Shown: piece by piece, positions 38,401-52,200 of the stretch
Numbering within the stretch: the stretch's first letter is position 1
Layout: the number at the start of each line of letters is the position of its first letter
NCBI RefSeq assembly: GCF_932526225.1
Contig: NC_064047.1
Coordinates: forward strand, 5,023,501-5,083,500
Direction of reading: 5' to 3'
From: Nematostella vectensis
Taxonomy: Eukaryota > Cnidaria > Anthozoa > Actiniaria > Edwardsiidae
DNA length: 60,000 bases
Notes under the pieces: model-generated
Database searches by the model: none
Told to the model about the DNA's origin: nothing
What the model saw: only the letters and a program-made list of their open reading frames with translations
Program-made: the position numbers and the translations under genes

Positions 38401-41400
38401 TGTAAAAAAAAAATTCGCGCGCCTCCCATCGGAAGTGGATTTTTACTTCCAAACGTTCCCGGATTATTGCTCTTGCCTTGCAGCCAAATAGCTAAGAAAA
38501 GTTCCAACACCGCTTAGCAAGGACGACGACAAAAGGGCAACGAGATCAAATGAAATGTGTTCACGCTTGGCGTTCAATTACACACTAAAAGCAATTAATA
38601 TCAGATGAAAATAAGCTAACATTATTTCTCCAGTAGCGAACGTAATTAGAGAGGTTTACATTGTCAGGCTAACTTCAAGCGTCGTATTTTCCATAAGCCA
38701 TATTCACTGCAAATGAATGCAAATAAAGATAAAACAATCGACCCGGCGATTCGTTTGCATGAATTGGCATATAATACGGCTTATGGATAATACGTTTGAA
38801 CTTAGCCAAAACGTCCGCTATTGAATTCCCAATGTAATTCTTTACATATAATCCTTTCTCTTTTCTGGCTTTCACGTGACAATGCTCTCGCTGACCGGAT
38901 TAGTCGATGAAGTCATGACGTCACCGGCGGAAAAGCGCACCTGTAGCAATGGCGCCAAAGAGGTCTTTTGAAAAAGTCTTTTGAAATGACTCGATTCATA
39001 TTTTAAGGTCTTTTAGAAAATAATTATGAAAATTATATTGAAATAAAATAATTTTTATTTTCTTAAATTCCAGCCCATATGTAACATAAACGAAATTGAT
39101 CCCCTAAATATATAGACTATGGATTTCCCAGCACCGACGAACCGGCTTGTGGACGAAATGACCTATAACACCCTTGCAATCCATGTACTTGGGAGAAGTT
39201 TCGAGTTGATCACTTTTTTTTTTCAGATCCCCTGTTACCGTCGACGGAGTTACTTCAGGGTGATCCCATTGTCTGTAGGAACTCCACCATCATAGGCCTT
39301 CTCAACAGATACCTCACAGATAAGAGGTACCCTGTGACGTCTTTTTGCCTTATCGTCACCAACATCATTTTCATCATATTCATCATCATCAACAACCTCA
39401 CTATCATCGTCATTATCACCATCATCACCATCATCACCATCATCATCGCTATCCCCACCCACTATCAACACAAACAACTTAAGCATAACCGTCATCATAA
39501 TATACCAATTGTTTATCAATTGATTTGCATTATTCTACATAGTTTTAGGGTAAGGCTTTTGAAATAATATGTCAAAATTAAATTGATACATTTTGCAATA
39601 AGAAAAAGAATGTCAAAGTTTGAAATTTACATGTAAAGTGTTTCAGTGCCTTCTTGAGAATTCAAAATCAATATAAACAGCTTTTAATATAGATATTTCA
39701 ATGTAAACATCACTTATGTTTACTGGAATGATTACTGGCACACGATTTTTTACGTCCATTAATGAAAATTGCTCGATATTATGTTGGAATTCATCTACCT
39801 GTGCCCTTGTAGCGTCAAGGTAGTACACGCAGCTTCCGACTGCCTCAAGCGCGTCCTGGCCACACCATCGGGAATAAACCTTCTCAAGATGTACGAGCAG
39901 CACCAAGCGGAAAAGTTACTGTGGTATCTGGAGCCATTCAAACCAGCGCGAAAAAGAAAGGTGAGTAGGAGACTCGAACTTAGGAGTCATGTAACTTTTG
40001 AACGCCTCTGTGTAACAGAGTAGTTGCGCTGGAGTTTCGAGCGTTAACCTTCGTCGGAGGAATAGGATGACGAAGGGCTAACGGTTGACGAAGGGCTAAC
40101 GCTCGAATTGTCAGCGCAATTACTCTGTTTCACAGAGGCGTCTAACATACTTTTTCAACCTTGTGTTGATTTATATCTTGTCTACACAACGCCTACGCAG
40201 ACCAGTTTTTTACAGCTAGTTTTCTACAGCTTGTTTGTAGTCTTTCTTGTTATACCACAAACTTTTGAGTGGCAACTTCAAGCCAAAATAAACTCGAAAT
40301 AGCCTCGCCTGTTAGACCTAAAGTACCTTTCGGTCGTAGAACTGCCATTTGCCAATCGACACTTCCCGTTGTCACTAACAACGAAGTAAGTGTTTATTCA
40401 TTGTTTTAACACTTTATTTTTAAAGACCCCTAGCGCAGTATCCTCAGACGTGGAGATGGCAGAAGACTTTATGACTGTACTTGGACGAGATGAGCTGTGG
40501 CTCCCAACCAGGGGAGGGGTGGGGATAGACCATGCCACTTGGATTACTGACCTGACAAGTGTTATCATCACGAGTGGAGCTGTGAAGGACGAGATGCTTA
40601 GGCTACTAGCACCTGTCTGTAAGGTCAAGGTGAGTGAGGCTGGGCGAGATGCTTAGGCTACTAGCGCCTGTCTGTAAGGTCAAGGTGAGTGACGAGATGC
40701 TTAGGCTACTAGCGCCTGTCTGTAAGGTCAAGGTGAGTGACGAGATGCTTAGGCTACTAGCGCCTGTCTGTAAGGTCAAGGTGAGTGACGAGGTGCTTAG
40801 GCTACTAGCGCCTGTCTGTAAGGTCAAGGTGAGTGACGAGGTGCTTAGGCTACTAGCGCCTGTCTGTAAGGTCAAGGTGAGTGAGGCTGGGCGAGGTGCT
40901 TAGGCTACTAGCGCCTGTCTGTAAGGTCAAGGTGAGTGACGAGGTGCTAAGACAAATAGCGCCAGTCTGTAAGGTCAAGGTGAGTAAGGCTGGACGAGGT
41001 GCTTAGGCTACTAGCGCCTCACTGTAAGGTCAAGGTGAGTGAGGCTGTTTGTAAGATCAAGTTCAAGGTAAGTGGGGATATGCAAAATGAGGTGTTTAGG
41101 CGCCTAGCTCCTGTCTGTAAGATCCAATTGAGTGGGAACGTGCATGATAAGGTATGTGGAAGGACATGCTCATGGTGTGTTCGTTTGTTTTTTTGTCTGT
41201 CTCTTCACAGGTTGAGTTCGCGGAGCAGGTTTTGCCGTTCTTGGTTCATAACATTCTTGAGCAAGAGGCAGCTAATGAGAACGAGGCATCACGTGACTTG
41301 CTGTCGGGCCAGGTCGGCGCATTATTCGTTCACTATAACGAGGCTTCGTCGGCCCCAGACCCCAATAACCGTGCTACGAAAGGTGGGGCTTTTTCATTTT

Positions 41401-44400
41401 GCGTTCCTCTTACACAAGTTATAAGATTAGGGTTTGAATCTCGGTCAAGTCAGCCTGGAATTTTTGGAGGTATAAAAGCCTGGCTCTACGTACCCGTTTG
41501 GTACTGTGAGTCTGTTGTCTTATTGTAAAAGGACGTTATATATCGCGAGAACCTAAAGTATAGTTTTAATGTATTCGCATGTATTCGCATATTTTCGATG
41601 TCCTTCACCATTCATCTGTCCTTCACCAATCAACTACGTTTTTTTTTAAGAACAACGACAATGACGTTGACAAAAAAAATCAACTTAATTGAAACCATGG
41701 CGCTTTAGAATACGCTTTTCTGATTCATCTCATTACAAAGTGGTTCCATTGTGTAGCCTGAAATTTGCCTTTGTAACCCCGCCGAACTGTTTTGGTGCTT
41801 TAAAGAAGGGCAATCACGCCGCTATTTTATTTTCTCCATTTCCATCGGCTAATTGAAGCGAGTAACCAAGATATTTTCAATCAATTATCGCCAATAGCGT
41901 ATCAGACTTCATTCGTAGATTGTTTTTTTTTGTTGTTGTTTTACAAGTTTGTTTTACCAAGTTCTTGCAAATAAACTGTTGTATTTTTAATTATAATAAA
42001 AAAAGGAGTGGTTGATTGACATTCTTTAATAGTTTGCACTGTTTCGTTCTTAGTATAAAATGTAAGTAAAGCCTTTAAAACAGTAAAAAGTCGACGCCAA
42101 ACTTAGCCATAGATACTTAGGAATTCCAAGTTCATACTTGTTGCTAATTGGTTAAAGCCTCAAAAATATACACATATCTCTCCGTGCTTTTGGTTCCCAC
42201 GCACTGGTTCGAGAGCATTAAAACTAGCAGCCATTAATTGGTTCGTACCTTCTTGTCACTTTTAGTGAGTAAAAAGAGCATCCGCACAATTCTGAAAGTT
42301 ACCAATCACCTCCGCACACAGCCACGCCCCAAGGCCAGGGGACAGGGCAGCAGCACCCCATGGGATAACAACTTTTGGCTGGACCTTGATTATCTAGAAG
42401 CTGCCAAGGCCGCTCAGAAGTGCACTGCGCACTTCACCGCACTAATGTACACCGAGATCTGGTGTGACGTGCAGAGGTGAGTAAGTGGAGTTTATGACTC
42501 CAAATTTTGACAAGGGCGGAGATGTAGGGGGATCCACAGAGACAGAGAGGTGCACTACGCACGTCACCGCACCAATGTACATCGGACTTCGGTGTGACGT
42601 GCAGAGGTGAACTTATGTATTACTCAGAACATTGATGGCAAGACCCCACATTAGGCAAAGGTTTCACCAGCAATATTAGCGCAGTCACACCGGTAGCGGT
42701 ATTTTTCAAGAATGCTACCGTCACCAATCCAGCACAGAGAAAAACAACTGGGCCCGGTTTCTCGAAAGCAGGTTAGCGCTTATCCACGGATAAATATGGT
42801 TATCGAGACATTTGATTGGATAACAACCTTATTTATCTCTGGGTTAGCGTTAACCTTCTTTCTAGGAACCCGGCCCTGAACACGATCTAAAAGCTGTTTG
42901 ATTGTCCGACAACCAAGAAGGCTTTTTGTGAGTAAATTTGGAGCGATGCAAACGGATTTCACATCTACATACTCTTTCAGCCGTCTATTTCGCTCTGGCA
43001 AGAAATGACGATTCCACGGTGTATTTTCACTTTGAAACGAACGTACGACTGCCCCTTTAACTCTGTCACTAACATTGTCGTCATCAATGCCCCAGGCATT
43101 CAGCATTTCCTAACGCTGTTATACACAGGTCTCTACCAGAGAACCCAATGAACATCACCCTCCCTACCCGAAGTCAAGACATAGAAGTAGACTCTGCCAG
43201 CCAGAGCACGGACGGTGGCCTAAGCACTAGTTACCAGTCTCTTCTCGTGGATATTTACAGCTCGATAGCGGAGCTGGACAGTGTTTATGGGGTAGGGGCT
43301 GGGCGTCTAGCGGACTTAGAGTCCCGTATTCGTACCTATGAGCACGAGGAGCTGTGGGAGAAGGCTGTTGGTGAGTGAACGAGCCCAGGCTCAAAGCGGC
43401 GTTGTCACTAGTTTCCTTTTTGGTGATTATTTAACAATCGATGTAACAAATCGATGATTTTTGACGGACACTCGAAAAATTTTGTACATTTGTAAAGCAT
43501 TATGTCTCTTGGAAGTTTCTTCGAGGATGTGACTGTGGATAGGCCTGTTAAATAGCGCGGATTCAAACAGATTCTTTTCTCTCTTGTCGGTTGAGGTTTC
43601 CGTCGGCCCTCCGGAAGTAGACTGGTGACAATGCGGCTTTTATATGCCGTCAGGTAACTGCGGCAAGCTCATTGATGTGGGCCCACTGGGATGGGCTCTC
43701 GGATATGAGTTCAAGAGAAGGCATGAACGTTTAACACTTTAGAAGCCAGTGGGCTGAGGTTACTGTGATTGTCTCTGTTCAGGAGCGTACGATCTTATGT
43801 CTGTGTTCAGGGGCGTATGATCTTATGTCTGTGTTCAGGGGCGTATGATCTTATGTCTTTGTCCAGGAGCGTACGATCTTTTGTCTCTGTTCAGGAGCGT
43901 ACGATCTTTTGTCTGTGTTCAGGAGCGTACGATCTTTTGTCTGTGTTCAGGAGCGTACGATCTTTTGTCTCTGTTCAGGAGCGTACGATCTTTTGTCTCT
44001 GTTCAGAAGCGTACGATCTTTTGTCTCTGTTCAGGAGCGTACGATCTTTTGTCTCTGTTCAGGAGCTTATGATCTTATGTCTGTGTTCAGGAGCGTACGA
44101 TCTTATGTCTGTGTCCAGGAGCGTATGATCTTATGTCTCTGTTCAGGAGCGTATGATCTTTTGTCTCTGTTCAGGAGCGTATGATCTTATGTCTCTGTTC
44201 AGGAGCGTACGATCTTATGTTTCTGTTCAGGAGCGTACGATCTTATGTCTGTGTTCAGGAGCGTATGGTCTTTTGTCTCTGTTCAGGAGCGTATGATCTT
44301 ATGTCTGTGTTCAGGAGCGTATGATCTTATGTCTCTGTTCAGGAGCTTATGATCTTATGATCTTATGTCTCTGTTCAGGAGCGTATGATCTTTTGTCTCT

Positions 44401-47400
44401 GTTCAGGAGCGTATGATCTTCGGATGCAAGAAAGTCCAACGGCGCAGATTGGGATGCTCAAGGTACTCCAAACAGTAGCATGTCACGCAACACAGCATGT
44501 CACGGAACCCACAGCTAGTGACACAACCCATAACACGCCACGTGATTCAGACGTGTCTCGCAGCCCAGGTCGTGTCACGCAATTCATATAATGTGACGCA
44601 ACACAGCATGTCACGCGACTATTGCATGACCCACAGCATGTTGAGACACACAGAGTTTTCACGCGACTCACAGCGTGTCACCCACATCGTGTCATGCAAT
44701 TCCCATCATGCCACGCGACTCCAGCATGTCGCGTTACCACGGCAAACCCATAGTTTGTCAGGTAACACACATTCCACGCAATTCACAGCATGTCACGCGA
44801 CTATTGCATGACCCACAGCCCGTTGAGAAACACAGAGTTTTCACTCGACTCACAGCGCGTCACCCACATTGTGTCACGCAATTCCCATCATGCCACGCGA
44901 CTACAGCATGTCGCGTTACCACAGCAAACCCATAGTTTATCAGGTAACACACATCATGTCACGCAATTCACATGTCATGCGACAACAGCATGACTCGCAA
45001 CATGTCGCGCAACGAATAGCATGTCACGCGAACATCGAAATTTCACGTGGGCCCACAGTGCGACCCTTCGAAACACCACAATCCATTGTATTTAACGTGA
45101 GGCATGAAATGTAACGCCACAATCCAGAGTATTTAACGAGAGGCATGAAATGTAACGCCACAATCCAGAGTATTTAACGTGAGGCATGAAATGTAACGCC
45201 ACCAACATGACACAGAACCCTCGTCTAGGTGTAACTTACAATTGACTATTCTAGGCATTGAAGAACTTCGGTCTTTATCATGTGATGGACAACTACCTCA
45301 GAGGCATTCCCCCCGATAGCTTGCGCACTAGCCCCGAGGTAAATTCTTATATGGTGATTTGATTGCCTTATTTGGGTAAAGCAAGACCTTATTATGATAT
45401 AGCATGACCTTTTTTTGATTTAGCATGACCTTATTAGGATATAGGATGACCTTATTTGGGTATAGCATGGCCTTATTTGGGTAACGCGTAACCTTGTTTG
45501 GATATGACATGACCTTATTTGGGTATAGTATGACCTTATTTGGGTATAGCATGATCTTATTTGGGTAATGCGTAACCTTGTTTGGATATGACATGACCTT
45601 ATTTTGGTATAGTATGACCTTATTTGGTTATAACATATGACCTTTTTTGGTTTAGCATGACCTTATTTGGTTATGACATGACCTTATTTGCGTATAACAT
45701 TACTTTGGTTGTTTAGGTTGCGGAGCTACAGTTCGAGTCGGCCTGGCGAAACTGCACGTGGGACATTGACACCAGCCTTGGGTTAGTGCAAACAAGCCCT
45801 TCATTTCCCAACTGTGTGTTGTGATGTCTAATACTCGACTTACGACTCTACTTATGGATTGAAAATTTTATCATCATTTATCATTAGCCTCCTTCACAGG
45901 CATCGCTTTGCCCAGAAAGCAGCAGAAAAAAAACACAGGCGCTCAGGATTCCTGTGGCGATGCTTATCTCCCCTTTAACAAAGGAATTTGTCGACCACAG
46001 GAAACCCGCGAGTGCTCGGGATTCCTGTGGCGATGCTTATCTCCCCTTTAACAAATGAATTTGTCGACCACAGGAAACCCGCGAGTGTTTAGATTCTGTC
46101 CAGGTTTTTAACGTTTAGAGACGCCTGCGGAGGGGGCTACTTTATCATCATGTCTCAGACGACTAACGATAAATTTATTGTTTTATGCTTCGTTTTATTC
46201 ATAAACTTACCATTTTTCCCTTTATATGATGGCGCTTTGCTTTTAGGTCTGATGTGTCGAGAAGGCCTGGGTTCCACCAGTCGTTGCACACGTGTTTGTC
46301 GGCGCTAGGAGATGGCGAAGAGTCATTGTTTCGCATCACCCTGGAGAATGCCAAGTAAGACCGTCCCTTTTACTCACCTACCTCATAAGCGTGCAATGTT
46401 TGCGTTACGTGAATAAATCTTTAAAAAAAAGGCAGATGATAAAAGTGTCGAAAAGACCGTTGGAGATTTTGAAAGATGGCCGCATTGAAACAGTTGTAAC
46501 TCGCTTGGTCAACCGTTTGATCACAGGAAGTGACGAGTCATTTCTCCTATTGTCTCCTAGGCTTCGTGTCGTGTCGGAGGTGAGCCACGTAAGTCTTGAG
46601 AGCGCGCGAAGTATCTACCCAAATATGGTCCGTCTGCAGCAGCTAACGGAGCTACAGCAATACACTCTCTTCTTCACAAGGTCAGTTTTCCTGCCAAAAC
46701 CACAGGCGTTCCAAACCCTGAACACAAGTTTCCTAATTTCACCCAGTAAGAAAGCAAGGCTGTCGATAAGCGACTTGTGTTGAGCCTTTGTTGCTATACG
46801 ACACTATTCTTGACCTTAAAGAAGGCCAATCACGCCGCCATTTTTTTCTCCAGCCCGATGGCGAGACACAAAAAAGCATTCATTTCCATCGGCTAATTCA
46901 AATGAATAACCAAGATATTTTCAATCAAATATCGTCAATAACATATCAGAGTTCATTCGTAGATTATTATTTTGAAGTTTCCTTGCGAATAAACCGCTGC
47001 ATCTTCAATGATAAACACTAACAAAGGAGTGGGTGATTGACATTCTTTAAGGTATCGGGTTTTAGCAGATAACAAAACGGCTTGGGAGACTGGGACAAGG
47101 CAAACGTCAAGCTTGACGATCCCACAAAATTACGTGACTCATTGAGTGACAAACTCGCGCGCTCTCCGGCTTTTGGCGGTAAAATGATAAACAACAAAGT
47201 AAGTAAGTTAATTAACAACAAACAAAAGGTAAGTTTTTCAGCGCTTCCGGGTCAGCCAGTTATTGAATTTCTATGTTAGAGACAGCTTATTTTCATTGAA
47301 ATATATTTTTTTTCATCTGCAGCTGAGATGTAACCTTAAGAAAAGTTAATATTTAATTACATGAAATTCCCATATTATCTAGTTGTTAGGATCAGGCTTC

Positions 47401-49157
47401 GCTCTGGTGTGATAGACGCGGTCATTTCTGAGTTTATTTCTGCCTGAATTTGCCTCTCGAAAAGACAAGTGCAAGTACCCTATTGTTCTCATTTCAGCTG
47501 CGACACCAATGAACTGGTCAACAAATGGAAAGAGAGGTTTCCACTGCCCGACAACGACTTTATCTTCGTTGAGCCTGTCCTTGCGTTAAGGACCGCTGCC
47601 CTTCACATGCTGGCTCGCGTGAATTCTCGGCAGGGACGCGAGGTCCTGGGCTCTATCTACCAGGTTCTCGTGGGGCATTTAGAGAGTCAAGCGAAACTTG
47701 CGAGACAAGCTGGGAAACCTCAGGTACAGGCGTGTGCAGACGACAATTGACTCGTTTAGACAAGCTTCCCTGCTAGCAGAACTTTTCTTTCTCTTTGTCT
47801 TTAAAACTTTCCTTGCCGATTCGCGTTTCGGGGTTTTGCATTGTTCGTTTGTACAAAACAACGCGAGCAGCCAAAAACGCGAATACAAGCACAACAAGAT
47901 TTTTATTTTCGTTCCATTTTAAAGCTCTGTTCAATTTTACGATCTAGGGCGCATATATAAGTACCTAAGGCCTGATGCACAATGGTGATATAACGACATA
48001 ACAACATAAGAATTTGACATGGCATAAGGGAAAAAACATGTTTTTTCTTTTATGTCGTTATCTCCATGTTATTATGTCGACGTTTTCGCCATAAGTCGCA
48101 CCCTTCACACTTGAAAATAAGGACATAAGAATGCGCGCGCCTATCTTGTTATGTCATTATATTGCCAGTGTGCATCAGGCTTAACAGAGGCCTTTCCTAA
48201 GTGTTTCTCTCTTGTGCTTGTATTCGCTGTTTTGGTTGCCCGATCTTCGCGACGCCCTGGGTCCTGGGGATGGCAGGGTAAGATATAAGCCAGTTTTAGT
48301 GTTCGGTGGATTGAATTTCACAGTGTTTTAAGTGGATATAGTTCGCTAACAAATTGAACATCTCAGCGGCGTCACGCGACTTCAATTCGCGAAAACAGGT
48401 GCATCGCCGTAGCCTTTACCCATTGTGCAATTTCCTTTTTACTGGAGATTGTTGCGGTGCCACTTGCGCCCGCCGCTAGCACTAGTGAGGAACATTACAG
48501 TTATCCCGGTTTGGTTTTTGCCTTTTTTCCCAATAGGTCGCAGAAAAGGCGCTGTTCGCCATCCGTCATCTCCATACCGACGCTCAAGTGGTTCAGTCGG
48601 TAGGCGGTCACGTGCCAGGGGCGTGGCGGATGGAGGAGGCGAGGTTGCGCTGGTCGCGTGGCGAGACAGAGACCGCTATGCATCTTCTCAAGTGCCTCAC
48701 CAAGCAACTGCAAGCGGTATGTATGTATGGTATGTGCCTATGTAACATGTATTGCTATGCATATGCCTTAGGACAAAGCTGCTGCAAGCGGCATGTATGA
48801 AACCAAAGCTACTACGGGCGGAATATATTAATTGGTGTACATATACTGTCAACAAGGTTGTCCGTAGTTCTTCTGTAGTCAAACTTTTCACAACTGTTCA
48901 GTAAAAATGTCCATACTTTTGGTTCTCGCGCTGCTGAAAAATATGACGACTGTTAAATCCAGCTGGCAAAAACAATCACACAATTTTATAGTCGCCAGAT
49001 GAGGAGGAAATCAGACTCTATCCCCAAGCACTTGGCCTGTATGGAAGCTGGATGGCGGAAACGCGATCAGAAAACCCAAACAAGATCATAGAGGAATACT
49101 TAGAGAAGGTACGACCCCCCCCAAAAAAAAAAATAAATAAATAAATAAATAATAATG

Positions 49158-49238
<81 letters not shown>

Positions 49239-52200
49239 CCAACAACATCAAGAAAATAGAGGAATTCCCAGAAAAGGTGCGAAAACACTAGAAAACCCCA
49301 AGAAGATAATAGAGGAACACTTTGAGAATGTATGAGAAAAACATCAAGATAATGTACGAAGTATATCTAAAAAGGGAGACCTTATTTGTAAGCGCAAATG
49401 TTAGCAGGTTGGGAGGGCAGGTCCGGGCGGGGAAAAACATGGAGTTCTAGTGTGATTAATCTCGACTTTGTATAGGCAACGAATCTTATGGAAAGCATGG
49501 AAGAAGAATCAGCGGCCTCGCCTATCGAGGTGAGTCTGACGTCCATATTGTAGTGCCCAACATTGATGTAATATCTGACTAATTTGTTGCTTGATGCCTT
49601 AACTTTGAGCTGCCCTCGATTTTACTGAAGTCACATTTACACACTATGGATAAAATTAAACCAATTTGAAAAGAGTTTGTAAATAGCGGGCAAACCAACG
49701 CCACTACAACACCTTTTTGTAGCCTAACGAAAATGTATTTGTGTGTGAGCAAATTTCAAAAGCAAATTCAACACAGAGAAGGTTTCCCAGAATCTTTTAC
49801 CCAACCGATTAAAGCACGCCTACCATTATAGCACGCCTACCATTATAGCACGCCTACCATTTATAGCACGCCTACCATTATAGCACGCCTACCATTTATA
49901 GCACGCCTACCATTATAGCACGCCTACCATTATAGCACGCATCTTGTAGCCGGGTAATTGTATCGCCGATAGTTGGGAAACATTGTCATGTCGCCTAATC
50001 AATAATGAGACACTTGCCCTGCCGTGCAATATCAATGATAACATACGTATCCTCCTAGTCACCTTTCCTTAATGCTACAATGTTATGGGAGTTGCAAACA
50101 AAACTAAATATAGGAGTGTCAAATGCAATATTTTGCCCGCGACATCTTTAGTTGATTTGCCATAGCCTCGTCCCTAGGTGCCTCTAAACTTCGCGACCTT
50201 TTGATTTCCATATCCGATTTCCATATATAGTATTATGTTTTTCATGTATGGTATTATGTTTTCCTTTTAAGGTTATATGTTTTCCATATATGGTATTATA
50301 TTTTCCATATACGATACTATGTTTTCTATATATAGTATCATTTTTTTATATATGGTATTATATTTTCCATATATGGTATAATGTTTTCCATATATGGTAT
50401 AATATTTTCCATATACGGTATTATGTGTTTCATAGGCGTACCTATCGCTTGCGCGATACGCGGACACGCAGTACCAAAATATCGTGGACTACATGAAATC
50501 ATCAGACTTCGAAAACAAGCAGGAGATTGCACGTGACGCCAAGGTACGAGGCCCTTAGTACTATCGTCCTACTTTCTTCATACCGGAGGGGTACTCCCGT
50601 ACTTGGGTTACGGTGGGAGGGGGGGATCGATCGAGATTTTGTCATTTTAGCTTTGTCCATGATGCAGTGCGGGTTTCAGCACATGGTTTCTTAAAGTACA
50701 CCTTAGTCGTGTTTTTTAAATGCAATGTTTAATACAACAAGTATTGAATATGGTTTACCAAAAACCGTTACCCGACGTAACGGTTTTTGGTAATAACAAG
50801 CTTGTTTGTTGTCGTAGAGCGAGTACAACAGGCTGTCGAAAGTGGTGGCCCGGCCTGAGAGAGACAAGTACATCCGCACACTCATGGTGGAGAGTGAGAT
50901 CGACGAAGAGGAACTGAGGTTGATGGAAGACAGCAAAATGAACTTTCTTCAAAAAGCGCTGGAGAACTATGCCAAGACTTTACAAGCCGGGGTAGGGACA
51001 GTATCCCTAGCACCGAGATGCTACTCCCCGGGGTAGGGAAAGCAACCCTAGCACCGAGATGCTACTCCCCGGGGTAGGGAAAGCAACCCTAGCACCGAGA
51101 TCCTACTCTCCGGGGTAGGGAAAGCAACCCTAGCACCGAGATGCTTCTCTCCGGGGTAGGGAAAGCAACCCTAACACCGAGATACTAATGTCCGGGGTAG
51201 GAAAAGTAACCCTAGCACCAAGATACTACTGTCCGGGGGGGTACTCTTAAGAGTGAGGCAGTTACATCAGAAACAGACAACGTGGAGTAGCAACATCAAC
51301 ATTAGGGGGAGCCTTCCTGTAGGCGTGGGCAAGACGCGCATGCTGGTGGGGGAGGAGAGGGGAGTACGAAAAGACCCTAGATAACAAGACCGCCTAAGTA
51401 GAGGGGAAGTGCGGGAACAAAACTTTGCAGTCCTAGATGGATAGGCAGTAATGGGTACTGGTAACTGATGATCTTAGATGGATAGGCAGTAATGGGTACT
51501 GGTAACTGATGGTCCTTGATGGATAGGCAGTAATGGGTACTGGTAACTGATGTTCTTAGATGGATAGGCAGTAATGGGTACTGGTAACTGATGGTCCTTG
51601 ATGGATAGGCAGTAATGGGTACTGGTAACTGATAATCCTAGATGGATAGGCAGTAATGGGTACTGGTAACTGATGGTCTTAGATGGATAGGCAGTAATGG
51701 GTACTGGTAACTGATGGTCTTAGATTGATAGGCAGTAATGGGTACTGGTAACTGATGGTCCTAGATGGATAGGCAGTAATGGGTACTGGTAACTGATGGT
51801 CCTAGATGGATAGGCAGTAATGGTTACTGGTAACTGATGGTCTTAGATGGATAGGCAGTAATGGGTACTGGTAACTGATGGTCCTAGATGGATAGGCAGT
51901 AATGGATACTGGTAACTGATGGTCCTAGATGGATAGGCAGTAATGGGTACTGGTAACTGATGGTCTTAGATGGATAGGCAGTAATGGGTACTGGTAACTG
52001 ATGGTCCTTGATGGATAGGCAGTAATGGGTACTGGTAACTGATGTTCTTAGATGGATAGGCAGTAATGGGTACTGGTAACTGATGGTCCTTGATGGATAG
52101 GCAGTAATGGGTACTGGTAACTGATGGTCCTTGATGGATAGGCAGTAATGGGTACTGGTAACTGATGGTCTTAGATGGATAGGCAGTAATGGGTACTGGT

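Noticed and set aside
42780-43106. Minus-strand 108-codon ORF upstream of exon 45
   Set aside because: In intron 44; no recognisable domain and begins with ambiguous context. Possibly part of an old repeat (GGGCCCGGTTTCTCGAAAGC region), but no evidence of a gene.
43769-44184. 91-119-codon repetitive open frames of the 28-bp array
   Set aside because: Open because the unit lacks stops in some frames. No independent gene signals; explained as acceptor duplication.
49018-49288. Minus-strand poly-Leu/Ile ORFs
   Set aside because: Translation of the (AAT)n microsatellite opposite ATM exon 53.
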